A DNA stretch of 64,000 nucleotides from Micromonospora chaiyaphumensis (GCF_900091435.1 NZ_FMCS01000013.1:120566-184565); one strand, 5' to 3'; positions 54,026 through 62,999 are shown, numbered from the stretch's first letter. Numbers and translations are program-made. The notes: a model not told the origin generated them from the letters alone.

Positions 54026-55714
54026 ATGGTCATGACTGCTGCCGTACGCCGCCGCCCCGTGGCCGTCGCCGACCGTTCCTGGGCCGCCCGGCTCGGAACC
54101 GCCGCCGGACTGCTGGTCACCCTCCTCGCCCTGCTGCTGGCCCCGGCCACCCCGGCCAGCGCCCACGCGGTGCTGGTGAGCAGCAGTCCCGCCGCCTCGG
54201 CCGTGGTGCAGAGCGCGCCCACCGAGGTGGTGATCACCTTCAGCGAGGGGGTCCGCAAGGTCCCCGACAAGGTCCGGGTGATCGCGCCCGACGGCTCCCG
54301 GGCCGACCGGGGGGAGCCGACGTTCAAGGGCGCGGTGGTCACCATCCCGGTGGACCCGTCCGGTTCCCGCGGCACCTACCTGGTCAGCTACCGGGTGATC
54401 TCGGCCGACAGCCACCCGGTCTCCGGTGCGTTCACCTACTCGGTCGGCGCGCCGTCCACCCCGCCGACCGACGCCGGCACGGACAACCGGGCCAACCCGG
54501 TGGTCGGCAACGCGGTCAAGGTGGCCAAGTACCTGGGCTACGCCGGGCTGCTGCTGCTCGTGGGCCCGGCGCTGGTGCTGGCCGCGCTCTGGCCCCGCCG
54601 GCTGTCCCGGCGCGGCCCCGCCCGGCTGGCCTGGTCGGGGCTCGGCCTGCTGGCCGTGGCCACCCTCGCCGAGCTGTGGCTCCAGATCCCCTACACCAAC
54701 GGCGGCGGCCTGTTCGACGTCACCGGCTCCGGCTTCGGCGACGTGCTGGGCAGCACCTACGGCACCGCGCACCTGATCCGGCTCGGCCTGCTCGCCGCGG
54801 CGGCGTTCCTGCTCCGCCCGCTCTTCGCGGGGCCGGTCGGCCGCACCGACGGGCTCATCCTGGCCATTCTCGGCGGGGCGGCGCTGTTCACCTGGCCCCT
54901 CGCGGGGCACCCGGCGGCGTCGCCCGCACCCGCCGTGTCGGTGGTCGTCGACGCCGTGCACCTGGGCAGCATGGCCGTCTGGCTGGGCGGCCTCGTGATG
55001 CTCGCGGCCTTCCTGCTGCGCCGGGCCGACGAGCGGGAGCTGGACGCGATCCTGCCGATCTGGTCCCGCTGGGCGGCGCTGGCGGTGGCCGCGCTGCTGC
55101 TGGCCGGCACCGTGCAGGGGCTCATCGAGGTGGCCACGCCGAAGGCGCTGATCGACACGACGTACGGGCAACTGCTGCTCGCCAAGATCGTGCTGTTCGC
55201 GCTGGTGATCGGGGTGGCCGCGTACTCCCGGGCGCTCGTGCGGAGGCGTGCCGCCGCGGGCCGCCCGGGCGCGATGCGGCGGGCCGTGGTGGCCGAGCTG
55301 GCGATCACCGCGGTGGTGCTCGGCCTGTCGGCGACGCTGGTGCAGACCACCCCGGCGCGCACCGCCTCCGGCACGGTGGCCGGCGCACCGGACAACTTCT
55401 TCTCCACGACGCTGAGCAGCCCGCTCTACTCGCTGCAGGTGGAGCTGGACCCGGCCGAGACCGGCAGCAACTCGCTGCACCTCTACGCGTACACCAAGGA
55501 CAACCGGCCCCAGCCGGTGCAGGAGTGGAAGGCCACCGCCGCCCTGCCGTCGGCCGGCATCGAGCCGATCACGATCCCGCTGCTGCCGCTGACCGACAAC
55601 CACGCCTTCGGCGAGTTCAACCTCCCGGCGGCGGGGCAGTGGCAGCTCCGCTTCACCGTTCGCACGTCCGACATCGACCAGGCCACGGTGACCGCCACCG
55701 TGCCCGTCAGGTAA
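54026..55714 (+). CDS. CopC-CopD fusion, copper resistance/import membrane protein
   Basis: A protein of about 562 residues. A signal peptide ends PASA, leaving His47 as the mature N-terminus (HAVLVSSSPA), the copper(II) ligand of CopC. The CopC domain runs to about 155 with DPSGSRGTYLVSYRVISADSHPVSGAF giving the other Asp/His ligands. The CopD part has eight helices (about 175-480), including the VVVDAVHLGSMAVWLGGLVML His. A C-terminal beta domain of the YtkA type (LQVELDPAETGSNSLHLYAY) follows. ATGs at 54023, 54026 and 54032 are all possible; the middle one suits GGGAAG best. It diverges from the ECF sigma gene and is followed by ycnI. Confidence 0.9.
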   Translation: MVMTAAVRRRPVAVADRSWAARLGTAAGLLVTLLALLLAPATPASAHAVLVSSSPAASAVVQSAPTEVVITFSEGVRKVPDKVRVIAPDGSRADRGEPTFKGAVVTIPVDPSGSRGTYLVSYRVISADSHPVSGAFTYSVGAPSTPPTDAGTDNRANPVVGNAVKVAKYLGYAGLLLLVGPALVLAALWPRRLSRRGPARLAWSGLGLLAVATLAELWLQIPYTNGGGLFDVTGSGFGDVLGSTYGTAHLIRLGLLAAAAFLLRPLFAGPVGRTDGLILAILGGAALFTWPLAGHPAASPAPAVSVVVDAVHLGSMAVWLGGLVMLAAFLLRRADERELDAILPIWSRWAALAVAALLLAGTVQGLIEVATPKALIDTTYGQLLLAKIVLFALVIGVAAYSRALVRRRAAAGRPGAMRRAVVAELAITAVVLGLSATLVQTTPARTASGTVAGAPDNFFSTTLSSPLYSLQVELDPAETGSNSLHLYAYTKDNRPQPVQEWKATAALPSAGIEPITIPLLPLTDNHAFGEFNLPAAGQWQLRFTVRTSDIDQATVTATVPVR

Positions 55715-55732
55715 AGGGAAAGGCTCGCCCAC

Positions 55733-56467
55733 ATGATCCGTCTCCGGCGTACCGCAACCGCCGCCGCGCTCACCCTCACGGCCGTGGCCGCGACCGTGCT
55801 CGGCCTGGCCGGGCCGGCCTCGGCGCACGTCACCGTCAACCCGAAGGAGGCCACGCAGGGCGGCTACGGCCGCTTCGCCTTCCGGGTGCCGAACGAGAGC
55901 GACACGGCGTCGACCACCAAGGTCGAGGTGAACCTGCCGGAGAACGCCCCGGTCGGCTCGGTCTCCACCATGCCGGTGCCCGGCTGGACGGTTGCGGTCG
56001 AGAAGCGCAAGGTCGACCCGCCGATCGAGGTGCACGGCAGCCAGCTCACCGAGGCGGTCTCCAAGCTGACCTGGACGGCCGCCCCGAACGGCGGCGTCAA
56101 GCCGGGCGAGTTCCAGGAGTTCCCGGTGTCGATGGGCCCGCTGCCGCAGGTCGACCGGATGGTGTTCAAGGTGCTCCAGACCTACTCGGACGGCAACGTC
56201 TCGCGCTGGATCGAGGAGCCCACGCCGGGCGGGGAGGAGCCGGAGAACCCCGCGCCGGTGCTCACCCTGACCGCCGCCACGGCGTCCGCCTCGCCGGTCG
56301 CGAGCGCCCCGGCCGCCACCGCCGCCGAGGACGACGATGACGACGACGCCGACACCGGGGCCGCCACCGCACTCGGGGTGGCCGGTCTGGTCGCCGGCCT
56401 CGCCGGCATCGTCCTCGGCGGGCTGGCCTTCCTGCGTACCCGCCGGGAGCCCACCGCGAAGTCCTGA
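55733..56467 (+). CDS. YcnI/DUF1775 copper-binding membrane protein
   Basis: A 244-residue exported protein. The signal peptide cleaves after PASA, exposing His32 (HVTVNPKEATQGGYGRFAF), which in YcnI forms a monohistidine copper brace. One DUF1775 beta-sandwich (32-165) with VNLPENAPVGSVSTMPVPGW and Trp-rich VSKLTWTAAP follows. An acidic Asp-rich linker (EDDDDDDAD) precedes a C-terminal helix (ALGVAGLVAGLAGIVLGGLAFL). It is 18 bp after copCD, the conserved partner arrangement; it likely hands copper to or from CopC/CopD. Confidence 0.92.
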   Translation: MIRLRRTATAAALTLTAVAATVLGLAGPASAHVTVNPKEATQGGYGRFAFRVPNESDTASTTKVEVNLPENAPVGSVSTMPVPGWTVAVEKRKVDPPIEVHGSQLTEAVSKLTWTAAPNGGVKPGEFQEFPVSMGPLPQVDRMVFKVLQTYSDGNVSRWIEEPTPGGEEPENPAPVLTLTAATASASPVASAPAATAAEDDDDDDADTGAATALGVAGLVAGLAGIVLGGLAFLRTRREPTAKS

Positions 56468-56616
56468 CCTGCGTCCCCGCACCGGCCCGCCGGATCTTCC
56501 GGCGGGCCGGCGGCCGTTCCTTGGTCCTTCGCGTGCGTGCCGTGGATATCCGGCAAATCAGCGGTTGCCGTCGGTAAGGTCGGCCGGGTACTTAGCTACC
56601 GAGGGGGACGACGCGA

Positions 56617-57558
56617 ATGCGTTTCGTGCGCACGATCGCCGGCATGCTGCTGCTGACCGTGGGAATTCCGGCTCTGCTGGCCGGCGCCGGGCTCTGGCTC
56701 GCCGCCCGGCACGCCGACCCGGACGGCGGCTTCGGCGCCCGCTTCGAGACGATCCGCACCCCCGCCCGGGCGGTCGTGGTGACCGACGTGGACGCCCTGC
56801 TCCGCGCCGAGGCGCCGGTCGCCCGGGCCGGGCAGGCCCGGCTGCGGCTCACCGCGCGGACCGCCGACGGCCCCGCCTTCCTCGGCCTCGCCCCGACCGA
56901 CGAGGTGCGACGGTGGCTGGCCGACGTCCCGCACGCCACCGTGCGCCGGGTCGCGCTGGCCCGCGGGCCGCTGCCGGTCCGCCTCGACCCGGCCACGGCC
57001 GGCACCGCCGCCCCCGTCCCGGTCGGCCAGGACCTCTGGGTACGCGAGGGGATCGGCGCTCTGGAGTGGAGCCCGGCCGAACTGGCCGACCGCGAGCTCA
57101 GCCTGGTCGTGATGCGGCCGGACGGGCGGGCCGACCTGTCGCTGGACCTGGGCGCCGAACTGCGCGCCGGCTGGTTCCCGGGCGTGGCCTGGGCGCTGCT
57201 GGCGGGTGGGACGCTGCTCGTCGTCCTCGCCGTGGTGCTGCTGCTGCGCCCGGTCCGGCCGCGCGAGGTGGTCTTCGTCGTCGAACCGGACCAGGTTCCG
57301 GTGCTGGCCGGCCGGCTGGGCGTCAGCTCACTCAGCGGGCTGGGCCGGCGGCCGGAACCGTCCACCCTGCCCGACCGGCAACTGGTCTCCGTCGGGTCGG
57401 GGCCCGCCGAGCGGTCCCGCGCGGCCATCGGCCCGGTGCCGAGCCGCCGGCCGGCGAGCCTCGCCGACCTGCCGGCCGACCCGGAGTGGTCGTGGCCCCC
57501 GGCGACCACCGCCGGGACGCCCCGCCCGATCCGCCCGGCCCCGCCCGCCGACGAGTGA
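56617..57558 (+). CDS. Membrane protein of unknown function
   Basis: A 313-residue protein with an N-terminal helix (IAGMLLLTVGIPALLAGAGLWLAAR) and an extracytoplasmic domain (30-180) rich in Arg/Pro with WLADVPHATVRRV and LWVREGIGALEWSPAELADREL. A second helix (GVAWALLAGGTLLVVLAVVLLL) leads to a cytoplasmic Pro-rich tail. I do not recognise a family. TTGCCG at 56565 and TACTTA at 56589 could form its promoter (18-bp spacer). It is followed by a strong bidirectional hairpin. Confidence 0.7.
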   Translation: MRFVRTIAGMLLLTVGIPALLAGAGLWLAARHADPDGGFGARFETIRTPARAVVVTDVDALLRAEAPVARAGQARLRLTARTADGPAFLGLAPTDEVRRWLADVPHATVRRVALARGPLPVRLDPATAGTAAPVPVGQDLWVREGIGALEWSPAELADRELSLVVMRPDGRADLSLDLGAELRAGWFPGVAWALLAGGTLLVVLAVVLLLRPVRPREVVFVVEPDQVPVLAGRLGVSSLSGLGRRPEPSTLPDRQLVSVGSGPAERSRAAIGPVPSRRPASLADLPADPEWSWPPATTAGTPRPIRPAPPADE

Positions 57559-57572
57559 AGCTGCTCCTACGG

Positions 57573-57609
57573 CGGTGGCCCTCCGCGCTGCCGACGCGGA
57601 GGGCCACCG
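57573..57609. terminator. Bidirectional terminator hairpin
   Basis: Perfect 15-bp arms (CGGTGGCCCTCCGCG and complement) with a 7-nt loop, between convergent genes. Confidence 0.8.
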
Positions 57610-57698
57610 TCACCGGGGGATCGGTGCTACCTGGGAGAAACCTGAGGTAGTTGAGACCAGATTAGCGTCGAACGGCGCTTGTCGCGAGTTCTGTCCAG

Positions 57699-58970
57699 TT
57701 AGTGCCCGTTTCCGGCCGGGGTGACGGCCCCCTCGGGTGGCCGCCGCCGCGCCGGGAGAACGGCCAGCAGCAACAGGCTGAGCAGCACGTACGCGTTGCG
57801 GACGACGAAGTCGGCGAGATCGTCGGTGCGCGCCGGGGCGACGCCCCAGTCCTGGAAGGTCACCACCCCGTAGACGATCACGAAGCCGGTGCCGACGGCC
57901 AGGACGAGCAGCCACCGTCGCCGGCGGGCACCCTCCACCGTGCCCCGGTCGGCGTCCAGCGCCGCGTCGAGCAGCACCACCACCGCCGGGATGAACCAGT
58001 AGAGGTGGTGCGTCCAGGTGATCGGGCTGACCAGCCCGCCGACCAGGCCGGTCAGGGTGAGGCCGGCCAGCGCGTCGCCGGCCCGCGCCGCCCGGGCGGC
58101 CCGCCACAGCCCGTACCCGGCGACCAGCAGCGCCAGGAGCAGCCAGGGCAACTGGCTCGGCTTGTCCGGCGCGGTGATCCGGCTCAGCAGGCCGAACAGC
58201 GACTGGTTCCCGGTGTAGTCGGTGCGGCCCACCCGGTCGGTCGCCCACAGCTCGTGGGTCCAGAACCGCCACGAGTCGCCGGGCGCGACCGCCGCTGCGA
58301 GCAGCGTGGCCAGCGTCGCCGTCACGGCCGCCACCACCGCCGCCCGCCAGCGCCGCGTGGCCAGCAGGTAGAGCACGAAGATGCCGGGAAACAGCTTGAG
58401 CGCCGCCGCCAGCCCCACGCCCACACCGGCCCAGCGCCGCCCCCGGGGTACGGCGAACAGCAGGTCGCCCAGGATCAGCACCACGAGCAGCATGTTGATC
58501 TGCCCGAAGGTGAGGGTCTCCCGCGTGCTCTCCACCGCGAACACCAGCAGCACCGCGACCGTCACGCTGAACAGTGCCGGCAGGTCGTGCCGCCGGATCA
58601 CGGGCAGCACCAGCCAGCGGGTGGTCACCACCACGCCGACCACGGTCAGCACCGTGAAGATCGCGATGGTGGCGCCCAGCGGCAGCAGCGCGAACGGCCG
58701 CAGCAGCAGCGCCGCGAACGGGGGATAGGTGAAGTAGAGCGCGCCCTGCACCCGGTCCGGCTGGACGTAGTCGTAGAGCGGGTGGCCCGCCGACCACCAG
58801 TCCATGGCCCGCATGTAGATCTTGAGGTCGAAGAAGTCGTGCACCAGACCGGGCAGGTAGAGCGCCGGGAGCACCGCCGCGAGCGCCACCACCGCGACGA
58901 GCCGACGGGCCGTACGCCCGCCCGGGTCGTCCTCGGTGACGGCGGGTGGTGCGACGGGTTCGGCTGGCAC
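57699..58970 (-). CDS. GT87/DUF2029 polyprenol-phosphate mannosyltransferase-like membrane protein
   Basis: A 423-residue GT-C glycosyltransferase with about ten helices. The first external loop holds DFFDLKIYMRAMDWWSAGHPLYDY, with the conserved Asp of DUF2029/PimE-type alpha-mannosyltransferases, followed by YFTYPPFAALLLRP. It uses a polyprenol-phosphate sugar donor outside the membrane to extend glycolipids or glycoproteins. The acceptor is unknown. It diverges from orn, converges with the unknown membrane protein, and stands as a single gene. Confidence 0.85.
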   Translation of the reverse strand: MPAEPVAPPAVTEDDPGGRTARRLVAVVALAAVLPALYLPGLVHDFFDLKIYMRAMDWWSAGHPLYDYVQPDRVQGALYFTYPPFAALLLRPFALLPLGATIAIFTVLTVVGVVVTTRWLVLPVIRRHDLPALFSVTVAVLLVFAVESTRETLTFGQINMLLVVLILGDLLFAVPRGRRWAGVGVGLAAALKLFPGIFVLYLLATRRWRAAVVAAVTATLATLLAAAVAPGDSWRFWTHELWATDRVGRTDYTGNQSLFGLLSRITAPDKPSQLPWLLLALLVAGYGLWRAARAARAGDALAGLTLTGLVGGLVSPITWTHHLYWFIPAVVVLLDAALDADRGTVEGARRRRWLLVLAVGTGFVIVYGVVTFQDWGVAPARTDDLADFVVRNAYVLLSLLLLAVLPARRRPPEGAVTPAGNGH

Positions 58971-59032
58971 GGGGAAACCCTAGCGGTCCACCTCGGCGAG
59001 GGTGCTTCAGGCGCGGGCGGGTCGGCGGCGCG

Positions 59033-59038
59033 TAGTCT
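59033..59038 (+). promoter_or_regulatory. -10 box for leaderless orn transcript
   Basis: TAGTCT ends 6 nt before the GTG at 59045, so transcription probably starts at that codon. This is the reason for preferring 59045 over the earlier in-frame GTG at 59039. Confidence 0.5.
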
Positions 59039-59044
59039 GTGGCG

Positions 59045-59635
59045 GTGGCTGATCTTCTCGTCTGGATCGACTGTGAGATGACCGGGTTGGACCTCGGCCG
59101 GGACAAGCTGATCGAGGTCGCCGCGCTCGTCACCGACCCCGATCTCAACGTGCTGGGGGAGGGCGTCGACGTGGTCATCCACGCCGACGAGGCGGCGCTG
59201 GACGCGATGCCGGAGATCGTGCAGACCATGCACGGCAAGTCCGGCCTCACCGAGGAGGTGCGCCGCTCCACGGTCACCCTGGCCGAGGCCGAGGACATGG
59301 TGCTCGACTACGTGGCCAGCCACGTGAAGGACCCGCGTACCGCCCCGCTGTGCGGCAACTCGATCGCCACCGACCGCGGCTTCATCGCCCGGGACATGCC
59401 CCGGCTCGACGCCCACCTGCACTACCGGATGATCGACGTCTCCTCGATCAAGGAGCTGTGCCGGCGCTGGTACCCGCGGGTGTACTTCGGTCAGCCGCAG
59501 AAGGGGCTGGCCCACCGGGCGCTGGCCGACATCCGGGAGAGCATCCGCGAGCTGGAGTACTACCGGCGGACGGTGTTCGTGCCGCTGCCCGGCCCGGACG
59601 TGGAGAGCGCCAAGGCGATCGCCGCCCAGCTCTGA
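59045..59635 (+). CDS. orn: Oligoribonuclease
   Basis: A 3'-5' exoribonuclease of the DEDDh family that degrades 2-5 nt RNAs, including pGpG from c-di-GMP turnover. The 196 residues include LVWIDCEMTGLDL (Asp/Glu pair), CGNSIATDRGFIARDMPRLDAHLHYRMIDVSSIKELC and AHRALADIRESIRELEYYR (the catalytic His-Asp). The length is normal. Two in-frame GTGs (59039, 59045) compete as start; the second fits a leaderless message. Confidence 0.96.
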   Translation: MADLLVWIDCEMTGLDLGRDKLIEVAALVTDPDLNVLGEGVDVVIHADEAALDAMPEIVQTMHGKSGLTEEVRRSTVTLAEAEDMVLDYVASHVKDPRTAPLCGNSIATDRGFIARDMPRLDAHLHYRMIDVSSIKELCRRWYPRVYFGQPQKGLAHRALADIRESIRELEYYRRTVFVPLPGPDVESAKAIAAQL

Positions 59636-59690
59636 GCCCCGCCGGGCGGCCCGGCCGCAACCCGGTGGACGGCGCCGGCAGGGGTGTGGC

Positions 59691-59696
59691 TATTAT
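59691..59696 (+). promoter_or_regulatory. -10 box of the tRNA-His promoter
   Basis: TATTAT, a strong -10 match in a very GC-rich region, 40 bp before tRNA-His. Confidence 0.5.
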
Positions 59697-59736
59697 TAGT
59701 CCGCGCCCCGCCCGGGTCGACCGGCGCGGAGAGCAT

Positions 59737-59813
59737 GGTGGCTGTAGCTCAGTTGGCAGAGCACCGGGTTGTGGTCCCGGTTGTCGTGGGTTCAATTCCC
59801 ATCAGTCACCCCA
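59737..59813 (+). tRNA. tRNA-His (anticodon GTG)
   Basis: Acceptor GTGGCTG pairs with CAGTCAC; an extra G at 59737 (the G-1 identity element) faces C73. Anticodon loop TTGTGGT gives GTG. The 3' CCA is encoded (59811-59813). Confidence 0.96.
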
Positions 59814-59820
59814 GCAGCGA

Positions 59821-59852
59821 CCGAAGCCCCCTCCTCCGGGAGGGGGCTTCGG
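59821..59852 (+). terminator. Terminator of tRNA-His
   Basis: Perfect 14-bp arms (CCGAAGCCCCCTCC and complement) with a 4-nt loop and a short T-rich stretch after it (TCGTTTCC). Confidence 0.85.
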
Positions 59853-59879
59853 TCGTTTCCGGTCCCCGACGTGCGAACG

Positions 59880-59905
59880 GCCCCCTCCGGATGGAGGGGG
59901 CCGCT
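59880..59905 (-). terminator. Terminator of the L,D-transpeptidase gene
   Basis: Hairpin CGGCCCCCTCC-GGAT-GGAGGGGGCCG, 14 bp after the minus-strand stop at 59919. It works with the tRNA-His hairpin to separate convergent units. Confidence 0.7.
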
Positions 59906-59918
59906 CGATGCCGTCGGA

Positions 59919-61217
59919 TCAGGGGGTCGGCTCGACGCTCGGCTCGGCGGCCGGGCTGGTGTCGTCACCCGGCTCGGCCGGCGGCTCGTACGGCACGGCG
60001 CTGCCCTTGACGTACTCGTCCCAGCTCATGTTCCAGTCGGTCCAGCCGTTGCCGTTCTGGAGCTTGCGCTCGGTGCCCTTCACCGTGATCGGGTCGCCCA
60101 TGCGGGTGTTGGCGAAGAGCCAGTTGCCGTCCTTCATCGAGACGTTCACGCAGCCGTGCGAGACGTTCGTCCGGCCCTGCACACCCTCCGACCAGGGCGC
60201 GGCGTGGATGAACTCGCCACCCCAGGTGAGCCGCTGGGCGTAGTCGATCTCGGTGCGGTAGCCCTCCTCCGGGCCCAGCTCCTCCATGGTGTCGAAGACC
60301 GTGTGGCGGAGCTTCTCGATCACCACCATCGTGCCGCTGGACGACGGGGTGCTCTTCTTGCCGAGGCTCACCAGGATCGTCTTGATCACCTTGCCGTCCT
60401 TGGTGACCGTCATCCGCTTGGTGCGGTTGTCCACGGTCATCACGAACGACGGGCCGACCTTGATGTCGACGGTGAGGTCGGAGCGGCCGTACCAGCCGCC
60501 GCCGAGCGGCAGCCCACCCGCCTGCACCTTGTAGCTCACCGTGCTGTTGGCCTTCCAGAACGACTTCGGCCGGTAGTGCACCTCGGTCGGGCTCACCCAG
60601 TGCCAGATGCCCTCCTGGGCGGGCTTGGCCGTGACCGTCATCCGGCGCTGCAGGTCGTCGCGGTAGTCCTCCGGGATGGCCCGGCCGAACTTCACGATCA
60701 GCGGCATGGCCACCCCGACGACCTGGTTGTCACCCAGGAAGCTGGTGACCCGGATCTGCTTGCCCGGCTTCGCCATCGTGGTGAAGGTGCTGGTCGCGGT
60801 GGCCGGCTTGCCGTCGTCGCCGGTCGCGGTCACCGTGGCCGTGTACGTCTCGCCGTAGTTCAGCGCGCCGTCCGGCAGCCAGCTCTTCCCGTCCTTCGCG
60901 AGCTCGCCCTCGACGACCTTGCCGGCGGAGTCCTTCAGCTCGACGGTGGTCTCCTGCGCGTCCTTCGTCGTGAAGGTGAGCGCCGTGGAGGCCGGGACGT
61001 CCTTGGCGTCGGCGGCAGGCTCGGTGATGGTGGCCGCCGCCTTCGGGCCGCTCTCGCCACCGCCCTGCCAGCTCGACCCCTTGTCGTCCCCGCCCTTGTC
61101 GCTGGTGCACCCGGTCAGGGCCATGGCGGCGGCGAGCACCGCGGCCGCGAACGCGCGGCGTCGCCCGCCGCGCCCGGCGGTGCCGCCCCGGATCAGCTCG
61201 TCCTGGCTAGCTCGCAT
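59919..61217 (-). CDS. Lipoprotein L,D-transpeptidase (YkuD), paralog 1
   Basis: Forms 3-3 crosslinks in peptidoglycan outside the membrane. 432 residues: an Arg-rich start, helix and lipobox (AFAAAVLAAAMALTGC, lipid Cys about residue 37). Two Ig-like domains follow (about 60-270), then the YkuD catalytic domain with HAAPWSEGVQG and HGC at 354-356 in SHGCVNVSMKDGNWLF, C356 being the nucleophile. The acidic Pro-rich tail (GDDTSPAAEPSVEP) is short. A paralog of the same length lies upstream (61430). Confidence 0.95.
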   Translation of the reverse strand: MRASQDELIRGGTAGRGGRRRAFAAAVLAAAMALTGCTSDKGGDDKGSSWQGGGESGPKAAATITEPAADAKDVPASTALTFTTKDAQETTVELKDSAGKVVEGELAKDGKSWLPDGALNYGETYTATVTATGDDGKPATATSTFTTMAKPGKQIRVTSFLGDNQVVGVAMPLIVKFGRAIPEDYRDDLQRRMTVTAKPAQEGIWHWVSPTEVHYRPKSFWKANSTVSYKVQAGGLPLGGGWYGRSDLTVDIKVGPSFVMTVDNRTKRMTVTKDGKVIKTILVSLGKKSTPSSSGTMVVIEKLRHTVFDTMEELGPEEGYRTEIDYAQRLTWGGEFIHAAPWSEGVQGRTNVSHGCVNVSMKDGNWLFANTRMGDPITVKGTERKLQNGNGWTDWNMSWDEYVKGSAVPYEPPAEPGDDTSPAAEPSVEPTP

Positions 61218-61429
61218 GTTTCCCTCACAGTCGTGGTCCCGGGTCCCATCGTCTCTACAGACGCACCGGAACGGTTACCCGTTGCCGGACGTGAACCGAA
61301 ACACCCCGCCCGTGATGTAACGATTCTGATGTCGTGCGGCGCTTTGTCGGGCGGGGCGGTCTCTCCCCACCCGACGGTACGCGGACGAACGGCCGCCAAC
61401 GGCCCCGCGTCCGCCCACGTTACGCCTGT

Positions 61430-62728
61430 TCAGAAGGGCGATCCCTGCCCGCCCGCGGGCACCGGCACGGCGCTGCCCGCGACGAACTGTGACCAGCTCA
61501 TGCTCCAGGCCGTCCAGCCGTTGCCCGGCTCCAGCCGCCGCTCGGTGCCCTTCACCGTGATCGGGTCGCCGACCAGAGTCTTGCCGAAGAGCCAGCGGCC
61601 GTTCGCCATCGAGACGTTGACGCAGCCGTGCGAGACGTTCACCCTGCCCTGCTTGCCCTCCGACCACGGCGCGGCGTGGATGTACTCGCCGCCCCAGGTG
61701 AGTCGCTGGGCGAAGTCGATCTCCGTGACGTACTGGTTGCGTGGGTCCGGCTCGTCCCGGGTGTCGAAGACCGTGGACTCCTTCTTCTCCATCACCACCA
61801 TGGTGCCGCTGGAGGAGGGGGTGCTCTTCTTGCCCAGGCTCACCGGGATGGTGCGGACCACCGAACCGTTCTCGTAGACGGTCATCTGCTTGGTCGCGTT
61901 GTCGACCTTCATCTCGAACGCGCGACCGATCTTGGCGGTGGCGCTGCGGTCGACGTTGCCGTAGCGGCCGTTGCTCAGCGGGATCCCGGCCAGCGCCAGC
62001 CGGACGGTGATCGTGGTGCCCGGCTTCCAGTACTCCGGCGCCCGGTAGTACGCCTGCGTGCCGTTGTAGACCCAGTGCCAGGCGCCCGGCTGCGGCGGGT
62101 CGGTCTGCACGAACATCCGCTTCTGCACCGCGGCGCGGTCCTTCTTCGGGATGCCCGGCGAGAACTCGGCGACCACCGGCATGGCCACCCCGTAGGTCTT
62201 GCCGCTGAACATGTAGAGGCCCGAGCCGATCATCGACTTCGGCTTGGCCATCGTGGTGAAGCTGCTGGTGCCCTGCCGGGCCTGGCCGTCGGTGCCGGTG
62301 CCGGTCACCGTGGCCGTGTACCGGGTCCCGTACTTCAACGGGGCCGACGGCACCCAGGACGAGCCGTCCCGGCGCAGCCGCCCGGCGACGTTGGCGCCGT
62401 TGGCGGCGGTGAGGACGACCTTCGACACCTTCCCGCCGCCCGGGATCTTCGCGCTGATCTCGGTGCTGACCGGGCGCTTCTCGGACCCGTCGGCCGGGCT
62501 CACCGACAGCGCCGGCAGGGCGGCCTGGCTCGGCTCGCCCGTCGTGCCCGGTGACGTGGTCGCGACCGCGTCGCCCTGCTGCGCGCCGGCCACGAACGCC
62601 GGCTTCTTCTGGTCGTCGCCGCACCCGGTCAGTGCCAGCGACGCCGTGAGGACCAGGACGCCCACCATCGCCCCGGACCGCGCGAACCTGCCCATCCCCA
62701 CCTCTGTTCTCGCGTGCCTGGCGGACAT
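61430..62728 (-). CDS. Lipoprotein L,D-transpeptidase (YkuD), paralog 2
   Basis: 432 residues with the lipobox VLTASLALTGC and two Ig-like domains. The YkuD domain includes LTWGGEYIHAAPWSEGKQG and RVNVSHGCVNVSMANGRWLF, nucleophile C369. It is an obvious tandem duplicate of the gene at 59919: same domain order, KKSTPSSSGTMVV loop and WSMSWSQFV ending. The intergenic 212 bp (61218-61429) carry no gene that I can support; a separate promoter is likely. Both may crosslink peptidoglycan, with different timing or stress use. Confidence 0.95.
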   Translation of the reverse strand: MSARHARTEVGMGRFARSGAMVGVLVLTASLALTGCGDDQKKPAFVAGAQQGDAVATTSPGTTGEPSQAALPALSVSPADGSEKRPVSTEISAKIPGGGKVSKVVLTAANGANVAGRLRRDGSSWVPSAPLKYGTRYTATVTGTGTDGQARQGTSSFTTMAKPKSMIGSGLYMFSGKTYGVAMPVVAEFSPGIPKKDRAAVQKRMFVQTDPPQPGAWHWVYNGTQAYYRAPEYWKPGTTITVRLALAGIPLSNGRYGNVDRSATAKIGRAFEMKVDNATKQMTVYENGSVVRTIPVSLGKKSTPSSSGTMVVMEKKESTVFDTRDEPDPRNQYVTEIDFAQRLTWGGEYIHAAPWSEGKQGRVNVSHGCVNVSMANGRWLFGKTLVGDPITVKGTERRLEPGNGWTAWSMSWSQFVAGSAVPVPAGGQGSPF

Positions 62729-62833
62729 CGTGCCGCATGAGTGCCCGCGTCCTGCGCCCCTCGGCCGGAAAGATGCGAACTTTGCGGGCTTTCGCCGGTT
62801 AAGCTCGACCGAAGGGGGGAGCCCGGTATCGGA

Positions 62834-62864
62834 TTGGAACCCGGGTCGGCGTGCGTGCTAAGGT
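62834..62864 (+). promoter_or_regulatory. Candidate promoter of tRNA-Lys copy 1
   Basis: TTGGAA (62834-62839) and TAAGGT (62859-62864), 19-bp spacer, 18 bp before the tRNA. Confidence 0.4.
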
Positions 62865-62882
62865 TCTTCCCGTTGTCAGCGA

Positions 62883-62955
62883 GCGCCGCTAGCTCAACTG
62901 GCAGAGCAGCGGACTCTTAATCCGCGGGTTCGGGGTTCGAGTCCCTGGCGGCGCA
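62883..62955 (+). tRNA. tRNA-Lys (anticodon CTT), copy 1
   Basis: 73 nt; acceptor GCGCCGC pairs with GCGGCGC, discriminator A, anticodon loop CTCTTAA giving CTT, T loop TTCGAGT. CCA is not encoded. Identical to copy 2 at 63097. Confidence 0.97.
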
Positions 62956-62962
62956 CAGTTCA

Positions 62963-62999
62963 GATCAGGCCCGGTGCAGTGCACCGGGCTTGATCTTTT
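62963..62999 (+). terminator. Terminator of tRNA-Lys copy 1
   Basis: Hairpin of GATCAgGCCCGGTGCA and its near-complement with a TTTT run at 62996-62999. Confidence 0.85.
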
